From Luteibacter rhizovicinus (lineage in GTDB: Bacteria; Pseudomonadota; Gammaproteobacteria; Xanthomonadales; Rhodanobacteraceae), in NCBI RefSeq assembly GCF_004342265.1, contig NZ_SMCS01000004.1, forward strand, positions 124,001-188,000: a stretch of 64,000 nt of DNA. The letters are read 5' to 3'. The first letter of the stretch is position 1. Each line of letters opens with the position of its first letter. The notes beneath the pieces were generated by a model, which had not been told where the DNA came from, searched no databases, and worked only from the letters and a program-made list of their open reading frames with translations. Shown here one piece after another: positions 1 to 7,810 of the stretch. The position numbers were made by a program, and so were the translations under genes.

Positions 1-1556
1 CGTCCGATTACCAGCGCCACTATCCCGGTCCGGGCGCCTTCTACTACAACATCTACGCGACGACGCCCGGCGCGACCATCGAGAACGGCGGTGTCGTGCC
101 GGCGGGTTATACAGCCTACGTGCGAGCACGTCGCTATGAGATCGGCGGCAATTTCGAAACCACCAACTCTGCGTACTACCTCGAGGACAACTGGTCGATC
201 ACACCGAACTTCCTGCTCAATGTCGGCCTGCGCAGCGACGCCTTCGACAACAAGGCGGGCAATGGTGCCAGCTATATCAAGATGGACAACATGATCGCGC
301 CGCGCCTCGGGTTCTCATGGGATCTGCACGGCGACGGTACGACCAAGATCTTCGGCAATCTGGGCCGCTATTACCTGCCCGTGGCCAACGTGATCAATAT
401 CAAGCAGGCGGGCGGCTTGCTCGACGAGCGCACGTACTACGCCTTCAACGGTTACCAGATACTCGACCGCAACGGTTCGCCTTACGCGATGCCGATCCTC
501 GGGCCGCAGATCGGTCAGGTCGACAACTCGCAGGGCAACGGTACCGTGGGCGATCTGCGTTCCGAAGTGGACCGCGATATGGACTCGGTCTACCAGGACG
601 AGGCGATCCTCGGTTTCCAGCAGGCGATCGACGACAAGTGGTCATGGGGTGTCAGCGGAACCTACCGCAAATTGCATAACGCGATTGACGACATGGAGAT
701 CAGCGCGACGCCCCAGTGCGGCGGCAATGGCTACGTCGGTTGGGTGATGGCCAATCCAGGCTCGAAGGTCACCGTTTATGGGGACACCAACTGCGACGGC
801 AAGCCGGACGGCTGGCTGACCGTCGACACGTCGAAGCAGGGCTGGGCGATGTACGACGCGCAGGGTAATTATCTTGGCCAGCGCGGATGGAAGAAGCCGA
901 AGCGCACCTATGCCTCCATGGAGCTTCAGGTGGATCGCGCATGGGACGAGAAGTGGGCGTTCAATGCGTCGTACGTGCTGTCATGGAACCGCGGCAATGC
1001 GGAAGGCCCGGTGAATTCGGACACCAACTTCGACGACACCGGCCGCACGGAAAACTTCGACGATCCGTGGGTCAACCTCAGCAGCGGTTATCTGCCGAAC
1101 GATCATCGCCACCAGTTCAAGTTCCGTGGCACGTACGCAATCAACAAGCACTGGCAGGTGGGCGCCGATCTGGTCCTGCTCTCGGGCAGCCCGATCACCG
1201 GCTATGGCGTGGGCAATCCATACGACGCGACCGTGTACCACAGCTATTTCATCTGCGTGCAGAACTGTGCGGACCCGGTGTCGGAAAACCGGGTTTACCA
1301 GTCCTCGCCGCGTGGCAAGGAGCGGACGCCGTGGACGTATAACCTCGGCGCGAGCGTGACCTATCTGCTTCCCGTCAGCGATAAGAACAATCTGCGCGTG
1401 AAGCTTGCCGTCTATAACCTGCTTAACCAGCAGCGCACCCTTGGCGTGGACCAGGACCTCCAGACCTCGGTCGGCGGCACCAGTTCGACCTATCTCCAGC
1501 CGCAGCGGTTCCAGTCTCCCCGCTTCGGCCAGTTGACGGTTTCGCTGGATTTCTGA
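1..1556 (+). CDS. Oar-like TonB-dependent receptor, C-terminal part (5' end outside window)
   Basis: The frame is open from the first bases and gives about 517 residues of outer-membrane beta-barrel, ending in Phe as expected for a BAM substrate (VSLDF at the end). Repeated segments such as LRSDAFDNKAGN, APRLGFSWDLHGDGTTK, FGNLGRYYLP and YNLLNQQRTLG match the barrel of Oar/carboxypeptidase-regulatory-like TonB-dependent receptors. The full-length receptor at 7811 carries the same segments (APRLGFSWDVYGDA, YGNAGRYYL), so the two are paralogues. The plug domain and signal peptide are upstream of the window. It probably imports a peptide or glycan-derived substrate; the substrate is not visible from the sequence. 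A strong terminator follows directly. Confidence 0.9.
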   Translation, partial: SDYQRHYPGPGAFYYNIYATTPGATIENGGVVPAGYTAYVRARRYEIGGNFETTNSAYYLEDNWSITPNFLLNVGLRSDAFDNKAGNGASYIKMDNMIAPRLGFSWDLHGDGTTKIFGNLGRYYLPVANVINIKQAGGLLDERTYYAFNGYQILDRNGSPYAMPILGPQIGQVDNSQGNGTVGDLRSEVDRDMDSVYQDEAILGFQQAIDDKWSWGVSGTYRKLHNAIDDMEISATPQCGGNGYVGWVMANPGSKVTVYGDTNCDGKPDGWLTVDTSKQGWAMYDAQGNYLGQRGWKKPKRTYASMELQVDRAWDEKWAFNASYVLSWNRGNAEGPVNSDTNFDDTGRTENFDDPWVNLSSGYLPNDHRHQFKFRGTYAINKHWQVGADLVLLSGSPITGYGVGNPYDATVYHSYFICVQNCADPVSENRVYQSSPRGKERTPWTYNLGASVTYLLPVSDKNNLRVKLAVYNLLNQQRTLGVDQDLQTSVGGTSSTYLQPQRFQSPRFGQLTVSLDF

Positions 1557-1569
1557 TGTTCTCTCCCCT

Positions 1570-1600
1570 GGCGCCCCGATGGATGGGGCGCCTTCTTTTT
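1570..1600 (+). terminator. Rho-independent terminator of the first TonB-dependent receptor
   Basis: A perfect 8-bp stem GGCGCCCC/GGGGCGCC with a 7-nt loop is followed by TTCTTTTT. It lies 13 bp after the receptor stop, so the receptor ends transcription before lysA. This also argues against an upstream lysA start at 1556, which would place the hairpin inside the coding sequence. Confidence 0.85.
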
Positions 1601-1615
1601 CCGGGAATGCCCATC

Positions 1616-2884
1616 ATGATCGCCAGCTCCGATAGTCATGCCGTCGAAACCGTATTCGACGGCGTCGATCCGCACGCGCTCGCGCAGGCGGTCGGCACCC
1701 CCTGTTACGTGTACTCGGCCGCGACGATCCGCCATCGCATCGCCAGTCTTGCGACGGCACTTCGCAGCCGGCCGGCTACGCTTTGTTATGCCGTGAAGGC
1801 CAATCCCAGTTTCGCGGTCCTCCAGCTGATGGCTGCCGAAGGTGTCGGCGCGGATATCGTTTCCGAGGGCGAAATGTGGCGCGCGTTACGCGCGGGCATT
1901 CCCGCCGGGCGTATCGTCTTTTCCGGTGTCGGGAAGCAGGACAGGGAAATTCTCGCCGCGCTGGACGCCGGCATCTCGCGTTTCAACGTCGAATCGGCGG
2001 ACGAGCTGGCATCGCTGCAACGGCTCGCCAGCGAACGCGGCCGCGTGGCTCACGCCGCCGTCCGTGTGAATCCCGATGTCGACGCCTTGACGCACGCGAA
2101 GATCAGCACCGGCAAGTCGGAGAACAAGTTCGGCGTCAGTATCGACGAGGCGCGCCGCTGGTTTGCCGGAAGCGGTTCGCTTTCCCATGTGCGGCTCGAT
2201 GGCCTGCACGTACATATCGGCTCGCAGATCGTCGATGTCGCACCGTTTCGTCTTGCCATCGGCAGGGTGGGCGACCTGTGGCGCGAACTGGTCGCGGCGG
2301 GTCATGCGATCCGCAGCATCGACGTCGGCGGCGGCCTTGGCGTTCGCTATCGCGCGAGCGACCGCGCGGTCGATATGGCTGGCTATGTTTCGGCGATTCG
2401 CGAGGCGCTGACAGGATTCGATGGCGCCCTGCTGCTTGAGCCGGGGCGCTACCTTGTCGCTGAGGCTGGCGTGCTGCTGACGCGCGTGTTGCGTGTGAAG
2501 CAGGGCGACGAACGTCAGTTCCTCGTGCTGGATGCGGCCATGAACGATCTGGCCCGGCCCAGCCTGTACGACGCCTGGCACGATATCGTCCCCCTGCACG
2601 AGACGCCACGATCGATGCAGGTGTACGACGTGGTCGGCCCCGTTTGCGAGACCGGCGACACGTTCGCGCGTGAACGCGAGATGGAGGCATGCCGCCCGGG
2701 CGACCTGGTGGCCATCCTGGGGGCGGGAGCCTATGGTGCGTCCATGGCCAGTACGTACAACTCGCGTCCGCTGGCCGCCGAAGTCATGGTTGAAAACGGG
2801 CGCTACGCGGTCGTGCGCAGGCGGCAAACCTTCGATGAAATGATTGCCGGCGAGCAGCCGGCGAACGACTGGCAGATAGCATGA
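1616..2884 (+). CDS. lysA: Diaminopimelate decarboxylase (fold type III PLP enzyme)
   Basis: Converts meso-diaminopimelate to L-lysine in the cytoplasm. The PLP-binding lysine is in CYAVKAN (about residue 61). Other family signatures are HVHIGSQI, the glycine loop DVGGGLGVRY, LEPGRYLVAEAG, the active-site CETGD, and GAYGASMASTYNSRP near the end. From the chosen ATG it is 422 aa, a normal LysA length. I chose 1616 because GGGA sits about 9 nt upstream; in-frame ATGs at 1607 and 1556 are possible, but the latter runs through the terminator. Its stop overlaps the next start (ATGA), so it is translationally coupled to a secreted dipeptidase. This suggests a role in using diaminopimelate from wall peptides as well as in lysine synthesis (inference). 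Confidence 0.88.
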   Translation: MIASSDSHAVETVFDGVDPHALAQAVGTPCYVYSAATIRHRIASLATALRSRPATLCYAVKANPSFAVLQLMAAEGVGADIVSEGEMWRALRAGIPAGRIVFSGVGKQDREILAALDAGISRFNVESADELASLQRLASERGRVAHAAVRVNPDVDALTHAKISTGKSENKFGVSIDEARRWFAGSGSLSHVRLDGLHVHIGSQIVDVAPFRLAIGRVGDLWRELVAAGHAIRSIDVGGGLGVRYRASDRAVDMAGYVSAIREALTGFDGALLLEPGRYLVAEAGVLLTRVLRVKQGDERQFLVLDAAMNDLARPSLYDAWHDIVPLHETPRSMQVYDVVGPVCETGDTFAREREMEACRPGDLVAILGAGAYGASMASTYNSRPLAAEVMVENGRYAVVRRRQTFDEMIAGEQPANDWQIA

Positions 2885-5532
2885 AAACGATCCACGCGGC
2901 GGCGCTGTCCCTTCTTCTGGCCAGTCCGCTCGCGCGGGCGGAGCAGGATCCTCCGATCACGATCGATACCCATGTCGATATTCCACTGTCCTATATGCAC
3001 GACCCGCGCTTCGATGCGGGCAAGGACAGCGTGCTGAAGGTCGATCTGCCGAAGATGAAACGCGGTGGCCTGGACGCTGCGTTCTTCGTGATCTACGTGG
3101 AACAGGGGCCGCTGACGCCAGCCGGCTATGCGAAGGCCGTCGCGCAGGCAGCGCGTAAGTACGATGACATCGATCTGATGCTGGCGCGTTACCCGGATCG
3201 CATCCGGCTGGCCCGGCGACCGGAAGACGCGGTGGCCAACCGTGCGGCTGGCCGTCTTTCGGCGATGATCGGCATCGAGAACGGGTATTCGCTGGGTCAC
3301 GATCTGAATCGGCTAGATGCGGCCTATGCTCGCGGCGCGCGCTATATAGGACTCGCCCATGTCGGCAACAACGATCTTTGTGGCAGTTCGCTGCCGAAGG
3401 CGGAACTTGGCGACAAGCCGGACAGCAACCTTGGCCTGAGCGACTTCGGTCGCGCGGTGGTCCATCGGGCGAACCAGCTCGGGATCATGGTCGATATCTC
3501 GCACGCATCGGATGCCTGCGTACGCGATGTGCTGGCCGCTTCGTCCGTGCCGATCATAGCGTCGCATTCTTCGGCACGGGCGCTTACCGATCATCCGCGT
3601 AACCTCCCGGACGATCTGCTCCGTGCGATAGCGGCGAAGGGCGGCGTGATCCAGGCGGTGGCGTATAAGGAATTCCTGAAGAAGGACCCCGCGCGCGAGG
3701 CGGCGGAAAAGAAGCTGCAGACGGACGTGGCGAAGGGTGCGGGCGACGCGGAGTACGACAGCGAAAAGCACGATTACCTGCCCGCGTATGCCGAGGGCAT
3801 GCTTCGCATCCAGCAGACGCATCCTCTGGCGACGCTGGAAGACTTCCTCGACCACATCGAGCACATGGTGAAGGTCGCCGGCGTGGATCACGTCGGCATT
3901 GCCTCGGATTTCGACGGCGGTGGCGAGGTGACGGGCTGGATGGATGCATCGGAAACCCGCCATGTCACGGCGGGACTGCGTCGACGTGGCTTCAGCGATG
4001 CGGATATCGCGAAGATATGGGGCGGCAACCTGTTGCGGGTATGGGGCGTCGTCACGCAGGCAGCGACACCGTATGACCGTCTGTTCGACGAAGCCATGCG
4101 GCGTTACGACTTGCCGGGCCTGGCGGTCGGTGTCATCGAGAACGGCCGGGTCGTTTATACGCGCACCGCAGGCGAGCGCATCGCCGGTTCCGGTCAGGTC
4201 ATCGATCGCGACACGCTCTTCAAGATCGCATCCAACAGCAAGGCGATGACCACGGCGTTGCTGGCGCGCCTCGTTGCCGCCGGCAAACTGCGCTGGGACG
4301 ACCCGGTGACGAAGTACCTTCCCGATTTCCGTATGTACGACCCGTGGGTTGCCCGCGAGATCGAAGTGCGCGACCTGCTGATTCATAACAGCGGCCTGCG
4401 CGAGGGTGCGGGCGACCTGATGCTGTGGCCGGAGCCGAACACATTCACGCGCAAGGACATCCTTGCCGGACTGGCGTACCTGAAACCCGAACACAGTTTT
4501 CGTTCGCGTTACGCGTACGACAACCTGCTTTATGTCGTTGCGGGCGAGGTGGCGGCGAGCGCGGGTGGAGCGCCGTACGAAACACTGTTGCGTCGCGAAG
4601 TATTCGCGCCGCTCGGTCTTGCACGCTGCCAGATCGGACAGTGGCGGCGCGACGAGGTAGGCAACGTAGCGCAGCCGCATCTGCGTTTGCACGACCGGAA
4701 TGTAGTGACGAACGTCGACGGCGATACCGTGCCGGCCATTACGTCGGCCGCCGCCGGCGGCGTGCGTTGCAGTCTGGACGATATGTTGCGCTGGGCGAAC
4801 AACTGGCTGGCGCCGACCGCGGCGCAGCAGACGTGGCTTACGGCAGCCCAGCGCGAACCGCTCTGGTCCGCACAGATGCCGATGCCGGAGGGCGAGCGTC
4901 GCCGCGCATGGAACGACACGCATCTGTACGCCTATGGCTATGGCTGGCGACTGGCCGATGTCGACGGCATGTGGAGCGTTTCGCACACCGGCACGCTTTC
5001 GGGTATGTATTCGACGGTCAGTCTGCTGCCGAAGCAGCAGTCCGGGTTCGTGATCCTGATGAACGGAGGGGGCGAGGACGCACGCGACGCACTCGCCGAA
5101 GCGCTGCTCAAGCGCTTCACCGCGCCGGGCGAGGATCGCGATGTGGCGTACTACGCCGACCGTATCTCGGCGGAGTCGAAAGCAGGCAAGGCCTCGCACG
5201 CACCGGATACGGCAGGCCGCAAAGCCGTCACCGCCGCGGAAGGAAAGACATTTCTGGGGGTGTGGCGCGACCCGTGGTTCGGTGAAGTATCGATTTGCCC
5301 GGCCAACGACGGGGTCGCATTCGTATCCGCCCGGTCCCCCGTGATGACCGGTATGTTGAAGCGGGTCGGCAAGCGATATCTCGTACAGTGGAACCGCGAA
5401 CAGGTCGATGCCGAGCCGTGGCTCGACCTGACCGACCCCTCAACGCTCCACCTGGCCAAGGTCGATCCCGATGCCGACTTCAGCAACGATTTCGAAGATC
5501 TCGCGTTCGCCCGTGTCCGCGATTGCCCGTAG
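2881..5532 (+). CDS. Secreted M19 membrane-type dipeptidase fused to a serine beta-lactamase-like hydrolase
   Basis: An 883-aa two-enzyme protein. A signal peptide (cleavage near SPLARA-EQ) precedes an M19/renal-dipeptidase domain (about residues 25-395) with all expected metal ligands: DTHVD, the bridging Glu in GIENG, the histidines in DISHASD and IASHSS, and the Asp in ASDFDGGG. A second domain (about 400-760) has the serine beta-lactamase/DD-peptidase triad: SNSK (SxxK), YDN (YxN) and HTG. The last ~110 residues look like the small DUF3471-type domain often found after such hydrolases. M19 enzymes cleave dipeptides, including D-containing ones; the second domain is probably a D-aminopeptidase or esterase-like enzyme. 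ATG overlaps the lysA stop. Domain calls are firm; substrate is inferred. Confidence 0.85.
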   Translation: MKTIHAAALSLLLASPLARAEQDPPITIDTHVDIPLSYMHDPRFDAGKDSVLKVDLPKMKRGGLDAAFFVIYVEQGPLTPAGYAKAVAQAARKYDDIDLMLARYPDRIRLARRPEDAVANRAAGRLSAMIGIENGYSLGHDLNRLDAAYARGARYIGLAHVGNNDLCGSSLPKAELGDKPDSNLGLSDFGRAVVHRANQLGIMVDISHASDACVRDVLAASSVPIIASHSSARALTDHPRNLPDDLLRAIAAKGGVIQAVAYKEFLKKDPAREAAEKKLQTDVAKGAGDAEYDSEKHDYLPAYAEGMLRIQQTHPLATLEDFLDHIEHMVKVAGVDHVGIASDFDGGGEVTGWMDASETRHVTAGLRRRGFSDADIAKIWGGNLLRVWGVVTQAATPYDRLFDEAMRRYDLPGLAVGVIENGRVVYTRTAGERIAGSGQVIDRDTLFKIASNSKAMTTALLARLVAAGKLRWDDPVTKYLPDFRMYDPWVAREIEVRDLLIHNSGLREGAGDLMLWPEPNTFTRKDILAGLAYLKPEHSFRSRYAYDNLLYVVAGEVAASAGGAPYETLLRREVFAPLGLARCQIGQWRRDEVGNVAQPHLRLHDRNVVTNVDGDTVPAITSAAAGGVRCSLDDMLRWANNWLAPTAAQQTWLTAAQREPLWSAQMPMPEGERRRAWNDTHLYAYGYGWRLADVDGMWSVSHTGTLSGMYSTVSLLPKQQSGFVILMNGGGEDARDALAEALLKRFTAPGEDRDVAYYADRISAESKAGKASHAPDTAGRKAVTAAEGKTFLGVWRDPWFGEVSICPANDGVAFVSARSPVMTGMLKRVGKRYLVQWNREQVDAEPWLDLTDPSTLHLAKVDPDADFSNDFEDLAFARVRDCP

Positions 5533-6232
5533 CGCATGCGTGTGGCTGCTGCTCTCGACAGGTGGCGCGTACGCGGCGGAGCCACCGCCCACGATATCGC
5601 CGGCAAGCACGCCGGCCGAGGCGGGGATGGTCGATATTCGCGACCTGGTTCCGGATATCGAAGAGAGCATTCACTACGCGGGTAGCGACAACTTTACCGG
5701 CGCTCCGGTGGACGGTTACGCCGCACCGCGCTGCTATCTGCGTACCTCCGCCGCGCAGGCGCTGCAACGCGTCGAGACGGCGCTTCGCAAGGATGGCATG
5801 CGGCTGATGGTGTGGGATTGCTATCGTCCCGCGCGCGCCGTGCAGGCCTTCGTGCGCTGGGCACACGACCTCGCCGACGTGCGAACCAAGGCTCTGCATT
5901 ATCCGAACCTCGATAAGAGCGCGCTGCTGGGCGATTACATCGCGCCCATCTCCGGGCACAGCAAGGGCGCGACGGTCGATCTCACGTTGATGCGCTGCGT
6001 GCCGGGCGGCAAGGGATGCCTGCCGCTGGACATGGGTACGGATTTCGATTTCTTCGATCCTCTCGCCAATACCGATTCGCCGACGGCGACGCCCGGACAG
6101 CGGGCTAACCGGCAACGGCTGGTCAAGGCCATGGCGGCAGCGGGCTTCGTGAATTATCCGCAGGAGTGGTGGCATTACACGTTGCCATCCGCGGCGGAGC
6201 CTGGCGTTATCTACGACGTACCGGTGGAGTAA
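5513..6232 (+). CDS. ddpX: D-alanyl-D-alanine dipeptidase (VanX/DdpX, M15D), secreted
   Basis: A zinc dipeptidase cleaving D-Ala-D-Ala. The M15D zinc site is complete: SGHSKGATVD (SxHxxGxxxD, His and Asp ligands) and EWWH (catalytic Glu and third His). The N-terminal WDCYRPARA region carries the conserved Arg of the family. The start is uncertain: GTG at 5513 gives a compact signal peptide ending GGAYA-AE, while ATG at 5471 gives a longer N-terminus overlapping the upstream gene by 62 bp. Either way the product should be exported. Standing between a dipeptidase fusion and a serine hydrolase, with no vanH or vanA-type ligase nearby, it fits wall-peptide catabolism rather than glycopeptide resistance. 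Confidence 0.85.
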   Translation: MSAIARSACVWLLLSTGGAYAAEPPPTISPASTPAEAGMVDIRDLVPDIEESIHYAGSDNFTGAPVDGYAAPRCYLRTSAAQALQRVETALRKDGMRLMVWDCYRPARAVQAFVRWAHDLADVRTKALHYPNLDKSALLGDYIAPISGHSKGATVDLTLMRCVPGGKGCLPLDMGTDFDFFDPLANTDSPTATPGQRANRQRLVKAMAAAGFVNYPQEWWHYTLPSAAEPGVIYDVPVE

Positions 6233-6234
6233 TC

Positions 6235-7281
6235 ATGCGCAAAGCATTGGGCTGGTTGGCGGTCGCTGTTGTGGTGTTGTCCGGTTGTGCCGGCAGCGCG
6301 GCGAAACGGAACCGGGATGTCGACGGACTGATGCAGCGCTATACCGGTAACGTACCCGGTGCATCGTTGCTGGTGCTGAAGGACGGTGCTCCGGTTGTCC
6401 GTCGCGGCTATGGCATGGCCGACCTGGAGCAGGGTGTCGCCGCCACGTCCGCCACGAATTACCGGCTTGCATCGGTCACCAAACAGTTCACGGCGGCCTC
6501 GATTCTCCTGCTGGTGCAGGACGGTCGTGTCGGCCTCGACGATCCCGTGCGCCGCTGGCTGCCGTCCCTGCCTTCTGCCGCCGACGGCATTACCATCCGT
6601 CATCTGCTGACGCATACAGGCGGCCTGATCGATTACGAAGACATCATGGCGCCGGACACGAAAGTGCAGCTTCGCGACGTCGACGTGCTGCATCTGCTGG
6701 AGAGCACGAATCGTACGTACTTCCAGCCCGGTAGCCAGTACCGCTACAGCAACGGCGGTTACGCCATGCTCGCGCTCATCGTCGAGAAAGCATCCGGCAT
6801 GAGTTTCCAGGCTTTCCTGCACGAGCGCATTTTCCAGCCCCTGGGCATGGCGCACACGCTTGCCTATGTTCAGGGCGGGCCATCCGTCGACCATCGTGCA
6901 TTCGGGTATTCGGAGGAGGGCGGTGGCTGGACGCGCACCGACCAGAGCATGACCAGCGCGGTCCTCGGCGACGGGGGTATCTATTCTTCGGTGGACGATC
7001 TGGCTCGCTGGGATGCCGCGCTATACGACGACCGGCTGCTGATCGACGAGTCTCGCCGCCTTGCTTTCCGCCCGTGGACGCATACGGACGATCCCACCAT
7101 CGAATACGGTTTCGGCTGGCGCATTACCGGCGAGACACTGTGGCATTCGGGCGAAAGTATCGGCTTCAGGAATGTCATCGTGAGATATCCCGGCCACCAT
7201 CTCACCGTGATCCTGCTGACCAACCGGAACGATCCCGAGCCGTATCGCACGGCGCTGGCGGTGGCTGCATTGTTTCGCTAA
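6235..7281 (+). CDS. Serine hydrolase lipoprotein (beta-lactamase/DD-peptidase family)
   Basis: A 348-aa protein with a lipoprotein signal (MRKALGWLAVAVVVLSGC, lipobox LSGC). The serine-hydrolase catalytic set is present: SVTK (SxxK), YSN (YxN) and HSG near the end in place of the KTG box. The ATG at 6235 follows a GGTGGAG ribosome site by 5 nt and starts 3 bp after the upstream stop. It resembles class C beta-lactamase-fold peptidases and esterases; a true beta-lactamase function cannot be assumed. It is last in the run lysA, dipeptidase fusion, ddpX, hydrolase, and is membrane-anchored where released wall peptides would be processed. Confidence 0.82.
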   Translation: MRKALGWLAVAVVVLSGCAGSAAKRNRDVDGLMQRYTGNVPGASLLVLKDGAPVVRRGYGMADLEQGVAATSATNYRLASVTKQFTAASILLLVQDGRVGLDDPVRRWLPSLPSAADGITIRHLLTHTGGLIDYEDIMAPDTKVQLRDVDVLHLLESTNRTYFQPGSQYRYSNGGYAMLALIVEKASGMSFQAFLHERIFQPLGMAHTLAYVQGGPSVDHRAFGYSEEGGGWTRTDQSMTSAVLGDGGIYSSVDDLARWDAALYDDRLLIDESRRLAFRPWTHTDDPTIEYGFGWRITGETLWHSGESIGFRNVIVRYPGHHLTVILLTNRNDPEPYRTALAVAALFR

Positions 7282-7301
7282 ACCCGCCCCGCTCTCTGTA
7301 G

Positions 7302-7429
7302 GAGCCCGCTTGCGGGCGAAAGCCAACGGAGCGGAGATGCTGTGCGTGGCATCCGCAGCCCGTAGATCGGGCTCGCGGAGGTGAACATTCGTCTTCCTCG
7401 CCCTGTTGGCTTTCGCCCGCAAGCGGGCT
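7302..7429 (+). repeat. 128-bp element with long terminal inverted repeats, copy 1
   Basis: Terminal arms GAGCCCGCTTGCGGGCG...AAGCCAAC (7302-7327) and its reverse complement (7405-7429) enclose about 77 bp. The inner part (GTGGCATCCGCAGCCC, GATCGGGCTCGCGGAG) is also shared, in reverse complement, with 24527-24655. The arms contain the short palindrome GCCCGCTTGCGGGC, typical of REP-like elements of pseudomonads and xanthomonads. It begins 20 bp after the stop of the serine hydrolase gene and could act in mRNA 3'-end stability or termination. Confidence 0.85.
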
Positions 7430-7810
7430 ACTACAATGTGCATGCGTCACAATATGGCCGTCTAAACGTCGATACGGTTGACACGCCCTTCCAGTGTGCT
7501 ACAAATGGTGCGCAGCAGCAGACAAAGGGGCTGTCCGTGCACTTCCCACATCCGGCTTTTCGCCTTTCCCGTCGCCATGCGCGTATCGCGCCGCGATGTT
7601 GTATCTAGAGCGCGCCTCGCGCATGGCCTGAGGCCCCGCGGGTAGTCGCGCTCCTGTCCGCTCGACCGTACTGACTCGAATAAACGCCGCGCAGGCGTAA
7701 CGGGCGGCTTTGTCCGTCGATCCTGCCAGCCGCTGCGAACGCGCCCGCCGCCCTTATAGAAGGCGGTGCGCCGGAGGCTGGCTTTCTTTTGGGAAGGGGT
7801 AGATAGCTCG
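7430..7810 (+). other. Non-coding leader upstream of the second Oar-like receptor
   Basis: This ~380-bp stretch holds no convincing gene. It contains a good sigma-70-type promoter (7478-7505), which would give a ~300-nt 5' untranslated leader for the receptor at 7811. A short dyad CCGCC...GGCGG lies near 7748-7770, just before the GGGAAGGGG ribosome-binding stretch. No known riboswitch was recognised. Confidence 0.5.
7478..7505 (+). promoter_or_regulatory. Candidate sigma-70 promoter for the TonB-dependent receptor
   Basis: TTGACA (7478-7483), a 16-bp spacer and TACAAA (7500-7505). It is the best match to the consensus in this gap and points to the receptor gene. Transcription would begin near 7512. 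Confidence 0.45.

Noticed and set aside
1556-1615. Upstream lysA start at 1556
   Set aside because: The reading would pass through the receptor terminator and overlap its stop; the start at 1616 has a better ribosome site.
5513-6232. Glycopeptide (vancomycin) resistance from the VanX-like gene
   Set aside because: No vanH, D-Ala-D-Lac ligase or vanRS genes are near. The context points to peptide catabolism.
6235-7281. Antibiotic-resistance beta-lactamase call for the serine hydrolase
   Set aside because: SxxK and YxN motifs are shared by peptidases and esterases; HSG replaces the usual KTG. No basis to call resistance.
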